From the NCBI GenBank assembly GCA_029891385.1, contig CM057234.1, positions 21,748,350 to 21,812,349 of the forward strand: 64,000 bases of DNA, written 5' to 3'. The notes beneath the pieces are model-generated. The model did not search any database. It worked only from the letters and a program-made list of their open reading frames with translations, and had not been told where the DNA came from. The DNA is from Erythroxylum novogranatense. Its lineage: Eukaryota > Streptophyta > Magnoliopsida > Malpighiales > Erythroxylaceae. The position numbers and the translations under genes are program-made. Shown here piece after piece: positions 10,699 to 20,798 of this stretch (its first letter is position 1; every line of letters begins with the position of its first letter).

Positions 10699-11193
10699 AT
10701 GCACCCCTCATAATAAAAATTTCGTCCCGAAATTTAATACCTGTTTGATCGAATAAATGAGGATACTGACTCCTTATAAGCTCCTCAGTCTCCCATGTAG
10801 CTTCCTCAGAAGAGTGGTTCTTCCAAAGGACTTTCACCAATGGAATCACCCTGTTCCTCAACTGCTTGACCCGTGATCCTATAATCTGCACCGGCTCCTC
10901 AATATAACTCAAATCATTGGCTACCTCGATCTCTGAGCGGAATCACATCGTCGGGTTTGAGCAGTGCCGTCGGACATCTTGACATGAAACACGTCATGCA
11001 TCTGGGACATCTCACTCGGTAAAGCCAATCTGTAAGCCAACGGTCCTATCCTCTCAAGGATCTCATACGGACCGATATACCGAGGTCTCAACTTGCCCTT
11101 ATGACCAAACCTCAGTACTCCTTTCCAAGGAGACACCCGGAGAAACACTCTGTCACCCACATTGTACTCCATCTCTCGCCGATGCTGATCCAC
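10694..11193 (-). pseudogene. Integrase C-terminus and chromodomain-like tail of element B
   Basis: Frame 11193-10921 gives REMEYNVGDRVFLRVSPWKG and GKLRPRYIGPYEILERIGPL, the usual C-terminal DNA-binding part of gypsy integrase. It ends in the HDVFHVKM motif, then shifts frame. Frame 10912-10694 reads YIEEPVQIIGSRVKQLRNRV, PLVKVLWKNHSSEEATWETE and PHLFDQTG, matching the minimal chromodomain of plant chromoviruses, thought to guide integration to heterochromatin. One frameshift separates the parts. Confidence 0.85.
10699..10711 (-). promoter_or_regulatory. Polypurine tract, element B
   Basis: Read on the minus strand, ATGAGGGGTGCAT stands just before the 3' LTR start. Relatives have AGGAGGGGAGAAT, so this tract is slightly degraded. 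Confidence 0.7.
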
Positions 11194-12021
11194 ATAGCTC
11201 TTACATGCATCTGAGCCGAGCGCTTGATGCGACTCCGGATCAACTGTACCTTATCTACTGTATCCTGAATCAGCTTGGGACCCTCTATCGATCTCATACC
11301 CTCTTCATCCCAATACAATGGCGATCGACACAGTTGCCCATACAAGGCCTCATACGATGCCATGCCAATACTACTTTGATACTGGTTATTATATGCAAAC
11401 TCGATCAGTGCCAAATACTGATCCCATGCTCCTTTAAAATCCAATACACACGCCCGAAGCATGTCCTCAACAGTCTTAATAGTCCTCTCGCTCTGTCCAT
11501 CTATCTGAGGATGAAAGGCTGTACTGAAGTTCAATCTCGTACCCATAGCAGTCTGTAGGCTCTTCCAGAACCTCGAAGTGAACCTGGGATCCCTGTCTGA
11601 GACTATCGACAATGGAACCCCATACAACCGTACAATCTCTGCTGTATACTTCTGGGCCAACTGATCGAGAGTATTGCTCTCCCTCACTGGCAAGAAGTGA
11701 GCCGATTTAGTCAATCGGTCCACTATGACCCAGATAGCATCATCTTTGCCTCGGTGTCTAAGCAACCCCATCACAAAATCCATGGTAATTCGCTCCCATT
11801 TCCACTCCGGAATGGGCAACGAATGCAACTTCCCCACTGGAGCCTGATGCTCTGCCTTAACCTGCTGACAAATCAGACACCTGGAAACATACTCTGCCAC
11901 TTGCCTCTTCATACTAGGCCACCAGAAATGCTGTCACAGTGAATTATACATCTTGGTCGTACCAAGATGCATAGCATAGGTAGCTACATGTGCCTCTTCT
12001 AGGATCTCCCGTCTCAAATCC
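11112..12021 (-). pseudogene. Integrase catalytic region of element B
   Basis: The open frame 11912-11112 starts inside the zinc-binding region (YVSRCLICQQVKAEHQAP) and contains MDFVMGLLRHRGKDDAIWVI (first catalytic Asp), VSDRDPRFTSRFW (second Asp) and [19 protein letters not shown] (catalytic Glu), the D,D-35-E triad. HPQTDGQ is the family norm, so Ile replaces Thr here. The preceding H-x-H part near 11915-11990 is out of frame, and the end loses the DQHRREM junction. Integrase inserts the cDNA into the genome; the catalytic residues remain but the protein is not contiguous. Confidence 0.88.
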
Positions 12022-12711
12022 TCAACATCGGGCACACAGTCTCTGTCCCATCCATATAGTCCCATCTCTCAACACAAACTCCGAACTTGTACCAGCCTGG
12101 ACTCTCTCAATCAGTCTCACTAACACTGGGTCTTGATCCTGAACTCTCCCGATCCTATCATGCAACATCGGCCTCAGCCTCAGAGTAGCAATCAGAGCTC
12201 CATCTTGACCCAAATCCATTTGTACATTAAGAGCCCTCAACTGAATCAGACCAGGTAACCTCGAAACCTGAACCTGAGCTGCACTACCATACGATCTCCT
12301 ACTCAGTGCATCAGCCACCACATTGGCCTTCCCTGGATGATACTCAATCGTGCAGTCATAGTCCTTCAGCAACTCTATCCATCTCCTCTGTCTCAAATTG
12401 AGCTCTCTCTGGCTCAACAGATACCTCAAACTCTTATGATCAGTGATGATCTGGAACGTCTCCCCATACAGATAATGCCTCCAGATCTTTAGAGCAAACA
12501 CAACTGCGGCCAACTTCAAGTCATGCACTGGATAATTCACCTCGTGAGACCTCAACTTTCTCGAGGCATACGCTATAACTCTTCCATGCTGCATCAATAC
12601 ACATCCCAATCCCTTATGCGAGGCATCACTGTAAACCACAAAGCCTCCAGTCCCAGATGGAATGCCTAACACCGATGCAGTAGTTAACTGATGTTTCAGC
12701 TCTTCTGGCAC
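12022..12711 (-). pseudogene. RNase H domain of element B
   Basis: A frame of 229 codons with [20 protein letters not shown] (catalytic Asp), [19 protein letters not shown] followed by [36 protein letters not shown] (second Asp) and [16 protein letters not shown] (last Asp). Relatives have [12 protein letters not shown]; here Glu is replaced by Lys (HDLKLAAV), so a catalytic carboxylate is lost. The domain normally removes the RNA strand during cDNA synthesis. Confidence 0.88.
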
Positions 12712-13460
12712 TCCTCAGACCATCTGAACGACACATTCTTCCTCAATAGCTTCGTCAAAGGGGCGGAGATCAATGAAAACCCCTCGATGAACCTCCGGTA
12801 ATATCCGGCCAATCCTAGGAAACTCCGCAACTCTGGCACACTCCTCGGAATCTCCCAACTCATAACCGCCTCTATCTTATGAGGGTCCACCTGAATACCC
12901 TCATCGGACACCACGTGCCCCAGAAATATAATCTCATCAAGCCAGAATTCACACTTAGTGAATTTGGCGAACAACTGTCTCTCTCTCATGACCTGAAGGA
13001 CAATCCTCAGATACTCAGCGTGCTCCTATCTACTCCTCGAATAAACAAGTATATCATCAATAAATACAATCACAAACCGATCCAAGTAGGGCTAAAAAAC
13101 TCTATTCATCAAAGCCATAAAGGCTGCCGGGGTATTAGTTAACCCAAACGGCATCACTAGGAACTCGAAATGCTCGTACCTGCTCCTGAAAGCACTCTTA
13201 GGCACATCGGCCTCTGCAATCCTCAACTGGTAATAACCTGATCTCAGATCCAATTTAGTGAACACACAGGCTCCACATGGCGATCAAATAGATCATCGAT
13301 CCTAGGCAGGGGATACTTGTTCTTTACTGTCACCCGATTCAACTGCCTATAATCAATACAAAGTCTCAGAGTCCCGTCCTTCTTCTTCACAAACAGTACA
13401 GGAGCTCCCTATGGCGAAACACTCGGTCTGATGAACCCCTTATCCAGTAGCTCTTGCAAC
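12696..13460 (-). pseudogene. Reverse transcriptase of element B, broken
   Basis: Minus-strand pieces encode [20 protein letters not shown] (near 13320-13400), the FIDDIL catalytic motif (near 13040-13060) and the connection frame 12989-12696 ([40 protein letters not shown]). A Trp codon after RPSVSP is a TAG stop near 13408, and there is a deletion near 13265-13280. RT copies element RNA to DNA; this copy is dead. Confidence 0.85.
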
Positions 13461-14193
13461 TGAGCCTTAAGCTCTTTCAGTTCCACCGGTGCCATCCTAT
13501 ACGGAGGTATCGATATAGGAGCGGCACCTGGAACAAGATCAATCGAGAACTCTGTCTCCCGCTCTGGCGGCAATCCCGGTAACTCCTCGGGAAACACATC
13601 CAGAAATTCCCTAACTACGGAAACATCCTGCAATCTCTGCTCGACTCTAGAATCTACTACGTGAGCCAGATAGGCCTCACAACCTCCCTGCATCAACCTC
13701 AGGGCACTCAAAAAGGAAATCATCCTCGCTGGCACTACCTGACTAACTCCTCGAAACACAGATCTAGGCTGACCAGGAGATTCCAGCATAACCTCCTTGG
13801 TATAACAGTCCATAATAGCCCTATGTGCAGTCAACCAGTCCATCCCCAATATCACGTCAATCTCCCTCGAGGCAAAATGATCGGATCGGCTTTTCGAGGC
13901 GCTCGGTCGATCTGAACTAGACACCCTATACAGACCTCTCCCAATACAGTCGTACTACCTAGAGGTGTACTCACCCCTAACCCATACTGTAACCTCTGCC
14001 TATCCCCATGCAGTCTAAATGCTTATTGCGGTGCAATGAAAGAATGAGTGGATCTAGGATCCAACAATGCAAATGCTTCAAAACTAGAAATCAGAAGCAT
14101 ACCCGCAATAACATCCGGGGAATCCTGGGCCTCCTGCTGAGTCACGGCATAGACCCTGGCCTACGACTGCTGTCAGCTGCTCGGTCCCTCTGA
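13461..14193 (-). pseudogene. Protease domain and RT linker of element B
   Basis: Frame 13924-13409 runs from REIDVILGMDWLTAHRAIMD (protease end) through the linker ([33 protein letters not shown]) into the RT start. The active-site loop at 14050-14061 reads D-P-R-S: the invariant Gly of the D-x-G triad is Arg (GGA to AGA), which should abolish activity. A frameshift lies between the loop and 13924. Confidence 0.82.
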
Positions 14194-14259
14194 CCTCACT
14201 GCGGACCCCTCTGCTCGGCCTCGGCCTCTCCATCCTAATCCACCTCCACGGCTCTGCTG

Positions 14260-15191
14260 CTGCAAGTGGTATTCTTTTGATCTTTCAGTCATAGTAGACT
14301 GGGCTCCCAAAGTCTCTGGGCAGTTCCTAACCAGGTGGTCCATCGAACCACACCTCAAACAGGCTCCAGACAGCCATCGACACTCTCCACTATGCCTCTT
14401 GTCACAATGCTCGCATAAAGGAACAGACTACCCTGAAACTCTGGCACTGCCGCCACCACTACCAGTCTGTACAAATCTGCCCCTCTGCCCATGACCAGTC
14501 TGTCTAGCCCCTCCTGCGGACCTGAAGGGCCTACTCTGACACTTGCTATACCCCCTACTAGCACTACCCTGACTATCACTGGGCCTCTTGCCCCTAGGTC
14601 CCGATCCAGCCTCAGGCTAACTCTGCCTCAGCAGCTGCTCAATCCTCACGGCTGCCGCCCTCAGCTCAATAAAAGTGCCCATGTCTAACCTAGCCAATAG
14701 GGTACGGATCTCCAGATTGAGTCCGCCCTCAAAACGCCGACACTTGTCATCCTCAGTAGCAACTAATGTAGAAGCATAGCCCATCAACTCGTTGAACCGC
14801 ACCTCATAGTCGGCCACGGTCAAGCATCCTGTCTCACTCTAAGAACTCTCAGAACTTCATTTCCAGATAGACCTTGGGCATGTAATTGTCCTTGAAGGCC
14901 CTCAGAAAATCATCCCATGTATGGGTTTGAGGCGGGGCACAGTGGTCTTGCCGGGGCGATCTTCCACCAGCGATATGCGGGACCACATAGCAAAGAGATG
15001 GCATAATCAAACCTCTCCTCAGGGTCGCAAACCATCTGATCGAGGACTCGCTCGGTCCTCTCTAACAATCCCTCAGCCTCCGCAGGGTCGGTGCTGCCAT
15101 AGAAGTCAACCGCCCCCTGCTTACGCAGTCGATCATATCTTCGTTCCCGTCTAACAGGAACTCGAGGAGGCAACTCCTCTGAAAGAGGCAT
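14260..15191 (-). pseudogene. gag of element B, broken
   Basis: Starts at ATG 15191 (MPLSEELPPRVPVRRERRYD) and continues to about 14910 with DFYGSTDPAEAEGLLERTER. After a deletion and frameshift the capsid part resumes (14823-14617: DYEVRFNELMGYASTLVATE, EIRTLLARLDMGTFIELRAA). The two zinc knuckles lie at about 14300-14420 (CEHCDKRHSGEC, CLRCGSMDHLVRNC). The TTTAG/GTCATCC acceptor-like site stands upstream near 15265, as in D and E. Confidence 0.85.
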
Positions 15192-15349
15192 CGGGGACTC
15201 CCTACTAGCTCCTACCGATTCCAGGTCAGCTGGTAGCTCAACTCGATCTCCAAGGATGGATGACCTAAAACAGACAAGAAATTCCGATCAGTTCTGCTAT
15301 TCTTACAGTGATTCTAGCCTAAAATACACTATGCCTAAAAGATGCCAAA

Positions 15350-15365
15350 CCATGCTCTGATACCA
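15350..15365 (-). promoter_or_regulatory. Primer-binding site, element B
   Basis: The minus strand reads TGGTATCAGAGCATGG five bases after the 5' LTR, a complete initiator tRNA-Met-type primer site. Confidence 0.92.
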
Positions 15366-15370
15366 CTTAA

Positions 15371-18003
15371 TGTAGCGCCCCCTCACCGTAGGGCACACAT
15401 CGGGACGCCCGAAGGTCGCTCCGACACGTATCCCCCGATAAAGGTGCACTACCAGAAAAACCGACTGCTAATCCACATGGCATCGCAATAATTAAAACCA
15501 TAATATATCAGAAATCAATCAATTTTAAAATCCAAAATAATCTAGATACAGTCATCCAATATCAGAATAGACAAGTCTATCAGTCCCCTAAACAACACCA
15601 AAAAGGAAACTGATACAAGAATCTATCCTAAGTCATCCGCAAAAGTCCAACCCAGCTGACCGACCTGTGTGCCATCACTTCTCTTGCTAGCACGCTCGCA
15701 CGGCAGGAAAAGACTATCTCCGGAGCTAGGAGACTACTTCATCGATCCTGAAAAATTAGATGCAATTTTGGGTGAGTTTGCGAACTCAGCGAGAAACCAT
15801 CATCGATGGTTCACTCAAATCATGCATTACGCAGATTGCGTACAGCACGGCACAGTAAGATACAATTAGTATATAACAATTTGTAGTAGCCTATAACAGT
15901 TTGCAGTATCAAATAACAATTTACAATAAATCAGATCATCACATGATTCAGTAATCTTCACAAAACAATCATTCATGTGTATACAATGCATATGTGACTC
16001 TCTTCTAGTTATTCAGTATTGTGCCCAAGTGCTCGATCGATTATTGATGGGGGGCGATCGAGATTTCTCCCCTCGGCCTCGAGGCCGGTCGATCTGATGT
16101 TAGAGCTCGAGGCTCTTTTCAGTGATAATAGCAACATGGGTCAAATATCCATTATCTGATCATGCATTTATGCATGTAATGCAGTGTTCAGTAATTCAGT
16201 GTATGGCTATAAAAGCCCAGTATTGCATTTCTCAGTGTCACACAGTAGTCCAATCTAATACAGTAAAAGCATGAAATTCAATTATATACATTTTAGTAAT
16301 CATGCAATTCACATTGGCAAATAATTCACATAGAGCATTTAGACAATCAGGAATTTGAGAAACCAACTAGGTTACTCACTTGTAACTTCAAACTCTTGCT
16401 CGAAGTCCGGCAATGTCCGTAGAATAGCGATCCAGCGGTGCCTCTATAACGATTAAATCGGTCCCATTACTAAATGCTCAATTAAACAATTGGTGATGCA
16501 TATGTCTCGATGGAATTATATACAATGCATGTTCACGATTTCCGATGCTAAAACCCAATTTTGAACTCTTATGCCCCATTCTAACTCTTCGCTCAATTAA
16601 TCGACAATAATTGATCCATTCCTAAAAATTCAGTTCAATTTCCTCAATTCATACTCCCTATAGCAATTCCCTATCCATTGGGTCAAAACCTCTATTGAAA
16701 ATCTCAATTAAAATTCCAATTGTCTCAATTCAATACTTAGGTCACACTGTGAACCATAATTGACCTTATTCTCTATAAATCAATACCATTTAAATTAAAT
16801 TATAACTTCCATAATTATCCTTAATTATAGACCTCTTTCCCTAGTTCATAATGAATCAAGAATCACCTTAATCGGAGGTTTATACCATAAATTATGCCCA
16901 ATAAACTAACACTCATCCATTCAGAATTTCCATCCCTAAATCGCGACCTCGTCCCTTAAGCATGACGTGGGAAGCTCGTTCGTCGCGACGTGGAGACCGC
17001 TCATCGCAACGCACAAATCCACGCTTGTCGCGATGAATAAATTAATTACTCGTCGCGACGAAGCCCTCACGGCACTGCGCTCGTCGCGACGTGCGAAGGC
17101 CCGATCGTCTTCTCCTATCGATTTCCGCCATTAATACTCTTAAAACCACCATAAAACACATTCAACTACCCCATCTAACACATTAAATTCCATAAATGTA
17201 ACAACTAAACATTAATAACAACATTAAATCCATAAATACTTACCAATCGAAGATCAAAACCATAAATCTCTTAAATCTCCGTAAACCCTAAAACTTTCTC
17301 CAATCACCGATTAGCCACTCTCAACCCTTCTTAACCTTCATCAACCACAATAACGAGTTAGGCTTACACAATGAAGAGAAAATCACAAGGAAAGATCGAA
17401 GAACCTTATCGATGGGAGGGATCGAAGATCACCGTGGGAGGAGGAAGAGAAGAAACGGTAAAGCCTTAGGGTAAAATCCCCAAAATCTCAAACCTAACTA
17501 TTTATAGACATAGGTCTCCAAATCAGTTCAAATTTCAGTCTCTAAATTTCAATGGCTCAACATTTTATTTCCTAACAGTATAACTCTAAGTTTTCCATTG
17601 CCATTGGACAATTCTTTCGATCTTATCTGATCGATCGATACATCACTCCAAAATTTCGATGCAGGCATTTTCTTCTGAATTTCTCAAAAATTTCGTATAA
17701 GCCACTATCAATTATCAATTACACTTAAACTATTCTAAATCCATTATTGGAACCCAATTACTTCTAATTTCTCAATCAATCATAATCCAGTCAGTTTTCA
17801 GTTCACAATCCAATCAATTCATACTCACAATTAAAATGCCGGAAAATCATGAATGCGAGTACCTATGAATAAATGCATGTGCAAGAAACCTGATCCTCTA
17901 TGATCAGAGGCCAGTAACATGCTCAATCAGTGAATGCAATGAAACCTATCAGTCTGACCCAATATTACCAAAATACCCTTGCTAACAGTAACGAGATGTT
18001 ACA
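15371..18003 (-). repeat. Element B 5' LTR
   Basis: 2633 bp, ends TGTAGC and TTACA on the plus strand, followed by CTCAG (18004-18008). Twin hairpins at 15774-15811, CpG palindrome block at about 16930-17110, TATA-like CTATAAATAG on the minus strand near 17500-17512. It is the more complete of the two LTR copies. Confidence 0.94.
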
Positions 18004-18558
18004 CTCAGTTACAGGAGCTTCTGGATAAGGGATTTATCAGGCCCAGTGTTTCACCGTGGGGAGCTTCGATTATGTTTGTGAAGAAGAAGGATGGGACTTT
18101 GAGACTGTGCATCGACTATAGGCAGTTGAATCGGGTGACAGTGAAGAACAAGTATCCACTACCTAAGATCGATGATTTGTTTGATCAGTTGCACGGGGCT
18201 CAGGTGTTCACTAAGTTGGATCTGAGATCTAGGTATTATCAGCTGAAGATAGCAGAGACTGATGTGCCTAAGAGTGCTTTTAGGAGCAGGTACGGGCATT
18301 TCGAGTTCCTAGTGATGCCGTTTGGGTTGGCTAATGCCCCGACAGCTTTTATGGCCTTGATGAATAAGGTCTTTCAGCCCTACCTAGATCAGTTTGTGAT
18401 AGTATTCATTGATGACATCTTGATGTATTCGAGGAGTAGATAGGAGCACGCTGAGCATTTGAGGATAGTTTTGCAGATCATGAGAGAGAAGCAGTTGTAT
18501 GCCAAATTCAGTAAATGTGAATTTTGGCTAGATGAGGTAGTTTTTTCTGGGGCACATT
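18004..18558 (+). pseudogene. Remainder of reverse transcriptase of element A
   Basis: Begins with the duplicated target and continues the cut frame ([20 protein letters not shown]). Core motifs: [60 protein letters not shown], and the catalytic FIDDIL near 18404-18421. A TAG stop (18441-18443) replaces the Gln codon seen in D (SRQEHA). An extra T near 18541-18547 shifts the frame before the connection domain. Confidence 0.92.
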
Positions 18559-19362
18559 GTGACTGGTGAGGGTATTCAGGTGGATCCTCACAAGATTGAG
18601 GCAGTGTTGAATTGGAAGGCTCCTAGGAATGTGTCTGAGGTTCGGAGTTTCCTAGGATTGGCCGGTTATTACCGGAGGTTTGTCGAGGGGTTCTCGTTGA
18701 TCTCAGCCCATTTGACAAAACTTCTGAGGAAGAATGTATCGTTTAGATGGACTGAGGAGTGCCAGGAGAGCTTTGAGGAGATTAAACATCGGTTGACTAC
18801 TGTACCGGTGTTAAGTATTCCATCTGGGACTGGAGGCTATGAGGTATATTGGGATGCTTCGCATCAGGGACTGGGGTGCGTTCTGATGCAGCATGGTAGA
18901 GTGATAGCTTATGCCTCGAGACAGTTGAGATCTCATGAGGCAAATTATCCAATGCATGATTTGGAGTTAGCTGCAGTTGTGTTTGCCCTGAAGATTTGGA
19001 GACATTATTTATATAGCAAGACATTCCAGATTTATACTGATCATAAGAGTTTGAGGTATTTATTGAGTCAGAGAGAGTTGAATCTGAGACAGAGGAGATG
19101 GATAGAGCTGCTTAAGGACTATGATTGTATGATAGAGTACCACCCAGGGAAGGCTAATTTGGTGGCAAATGCGTTGAGCAGGAGGTCTCACATAAGTACA
19201 ACTCAGATTCAGTTTGGGAGATTGCCTAGTTTGATTCAGTTTGGGAGATTGCCTTGTTTGATTCAGTTGAGAGCTCTGAATGTGCAGATGGATTTGTGTC
19301 AGGATGGGGCTTTGATAGCTACTCTGAGGCTTACGCCAATGCTGCATGACAGAATCAGATGA
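18559..19362 (+). pseudogene. RT connection and RNase H domain of element A
   Basis: 267 open codons: [40 protein letters not shown] (connection), then [59 protein letters not shown] and [16 protein letters not shown]. The last motif is VADALSRR in B, so the fourth catalytic Asp is Asn here. A short in-frame duplication repeats [18 protein letters not shown] (near 19210-19265). Confidence 0.9.
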
Positions 19363-19383
19363 GTTCAGGACAAGGATCCTGCT

Positions 19384-20250
19384 ATGGTGAGACTGATTAA
19401 GAGAGCGAGATCTAATCGGGATTCTGATTTTGAGTTGAGAGATGGGAGTTTATGGATGGGTCAAAGACTGTGTGTGCTCGATGTGGATGATCTAAGGCGT
19501 GAGATTCTAGAGGAGGCGCATTTGGCCGCCTATGCTATGCATCCTGGTACTACCAAGATGTATAACACTCTTAAGCCATATTTCTGGTGGCCTGGCATGA
19601 AGAGACAAGTGGCAGAGTTCGTTTCACGTTGTTTGACGTGCCAGTAGGTTAAGGCTGAGCACCAGGCTCCAGTGGGGAAACTGTATTCATTGCCCATTCC
19701 GGAGTGGAAATGAAAACGAATTACTATGGATTTTATCATGGGGTTGCCTAGGACGCCGAGGCAGCATGATGCTATTTGGGTCATAGTGGACGGTTATTCA
19801 TCGGCCCATTTCTTGCGATGAGGAGAATAATACTCTCGATCAGTTGGCCCAGAAGTATGTGGCAGAGATTGTGCAACTGCATGGGGTCCCAGTGTCTATA
19901 GTCTCAGACAGGGATCCTAGATTTACTGCGAGGTTCTGGAAGATCCTGCAGACTGCTATGGGTACTAAGTTGAATTTCAGTACAGCTTTTCATCCTCAGA
20001 CAGATGGGCAGAGTGAGAGGACAATTAAGACTGTTGAGAATATGCTTCGGGCTTGTGTATTGGAGTTCAGAGGAGCATGGGATCAGTATTTGGCTCTGAT
20101 TGAGTTTGCATACAATAATCATTATCACAGTAGTATTGGAATGGCACCGTATGAGGCTTTGTATGGGCGAAAGTGTCGATCACCTCTATATTGGGATGAA
20201 GAGGGTGTGAGAATGATTGAGGATCCCGAGCTGATCAGGATACTGTAGAT
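19384..20250 (+). pseudogene. Integrase of element A
   Basis: The zinc-binding part (EEAHLAAYAMHPGTTKMYN to SRCLTCQ) ends in a TAG stop at 19645-19647, where C has Gln. The first catalytic block (MDFIMGLPRTPRQHDAIWVI, about 19729-19790) contains another stop and a frameshift. Frame 19844-20248 keeps SIVSDRDPRFTARFWK and [16 protein letters not shown] (second Asp and Glu of the triad) and AYNNHYHSSIGMAPYEALYG, then shifts frame near 20240. Confidence 0.9.
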
Positions 20251-20784
20251 AAGGTGAAACTGATTCGGAGTCGCATCAAGGTGGCTCAGGATAGACAGAA
20301 GAGTTATGTGGATTAGCATCGGCGAGAGATGGAGTATAGTGTGGGAGACAGAGTGTTCCTCCGAGTGTCACCTTGGAGAGGAGTTTTGAGATTCGGCAAG
20401 AAGGGCAAGTTGAGCCCTCGGTATATTGGTCCGTATGAGGTTATCGAGAGGATAGGACCTTTGGCTTATAGATTGGCATTGCCGAGTGAGATGTCCCAGT
20501 TGCACGATGTTTTCATGTGAGTATGCTCCGACGGTATCGATCAGATCCGACTCATGTGATTCCGGCTCAGGAGATTGAGGTGCCCAGTAATCTGAGTTAT
20601 GTTGAGGAGCCGGTACAGATTGTGGGATCTCAGGTCAAGCAGTTGCAGAACAGGGTTATTGGAGTCCTTTGGAAGAACTACTCATCTGAGGAAGCAACTT
20701 AGGAGACTAAGGAGCATATGAGGAGACAGTATCCTCATCTATTTGATCAGACAGGTATGAAATTTCGAGAACAAAATTTTTATT
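20251..20784 (+). pseudogene. Integrase C-terminus and chromodomain-like tail of element A
   Basis: Frame 20329-20520 gives MEYSVGDRVFLRVSPWRG to LPSEMSQLHDVF; a frameshift follows and 20517-20702 gives SMLRRYRSDPTHVIPAQEIE, YVEEPVQIVGSQVKQLQNRV, VLWKNYSSEEAT. A codon stretch is missing after NRV and a TAG replaces the Trp of EATWE. The end (QYPHLFDQTGMKF) runs into the polypurine tract. Another CAG-to-TAG change lies at 20314-20316, within the block that D reads as DQHRREM. Confidence 0.87.
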
Positions 20785-20797
20785 AGGAGGGGAGAAT
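20785..20797 (+). promoter_or_regulatory. Polypurine tract, element A
   Basis: AGGAGGGGAGAAT directly precedes the TGTAACATCC start of the 3' LTR; it would prime plus-strand DNA synthesis. Confidence 0.88.
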
Positions 20798-20798
20798 T

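Larger units (their letters stand above)
8157..18003 (-). mobile_element. Element B: nested Ty3/gypsy chromovirus
   Basis: Bounded by direct LTRs at 8157-10698 and 15371-18003, each TGTAGC...TTACA on the plus strand, and flanked by the target duplication CTCAG (8152-8156, 18004-18008). The interior (10699-15370) reads on the minus strand from the primer site near 15365: gag, protease, RT, RNase H, integrase and chromodomain-like tail. The LTRs are nearly identical over long stretches (for example about 9180-9430 against 16500-16750), so insertion is fairly recent, although the coding frame is broken repeatedly. It is opposite in orientation to its host, element A. Confidence 0.95.
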
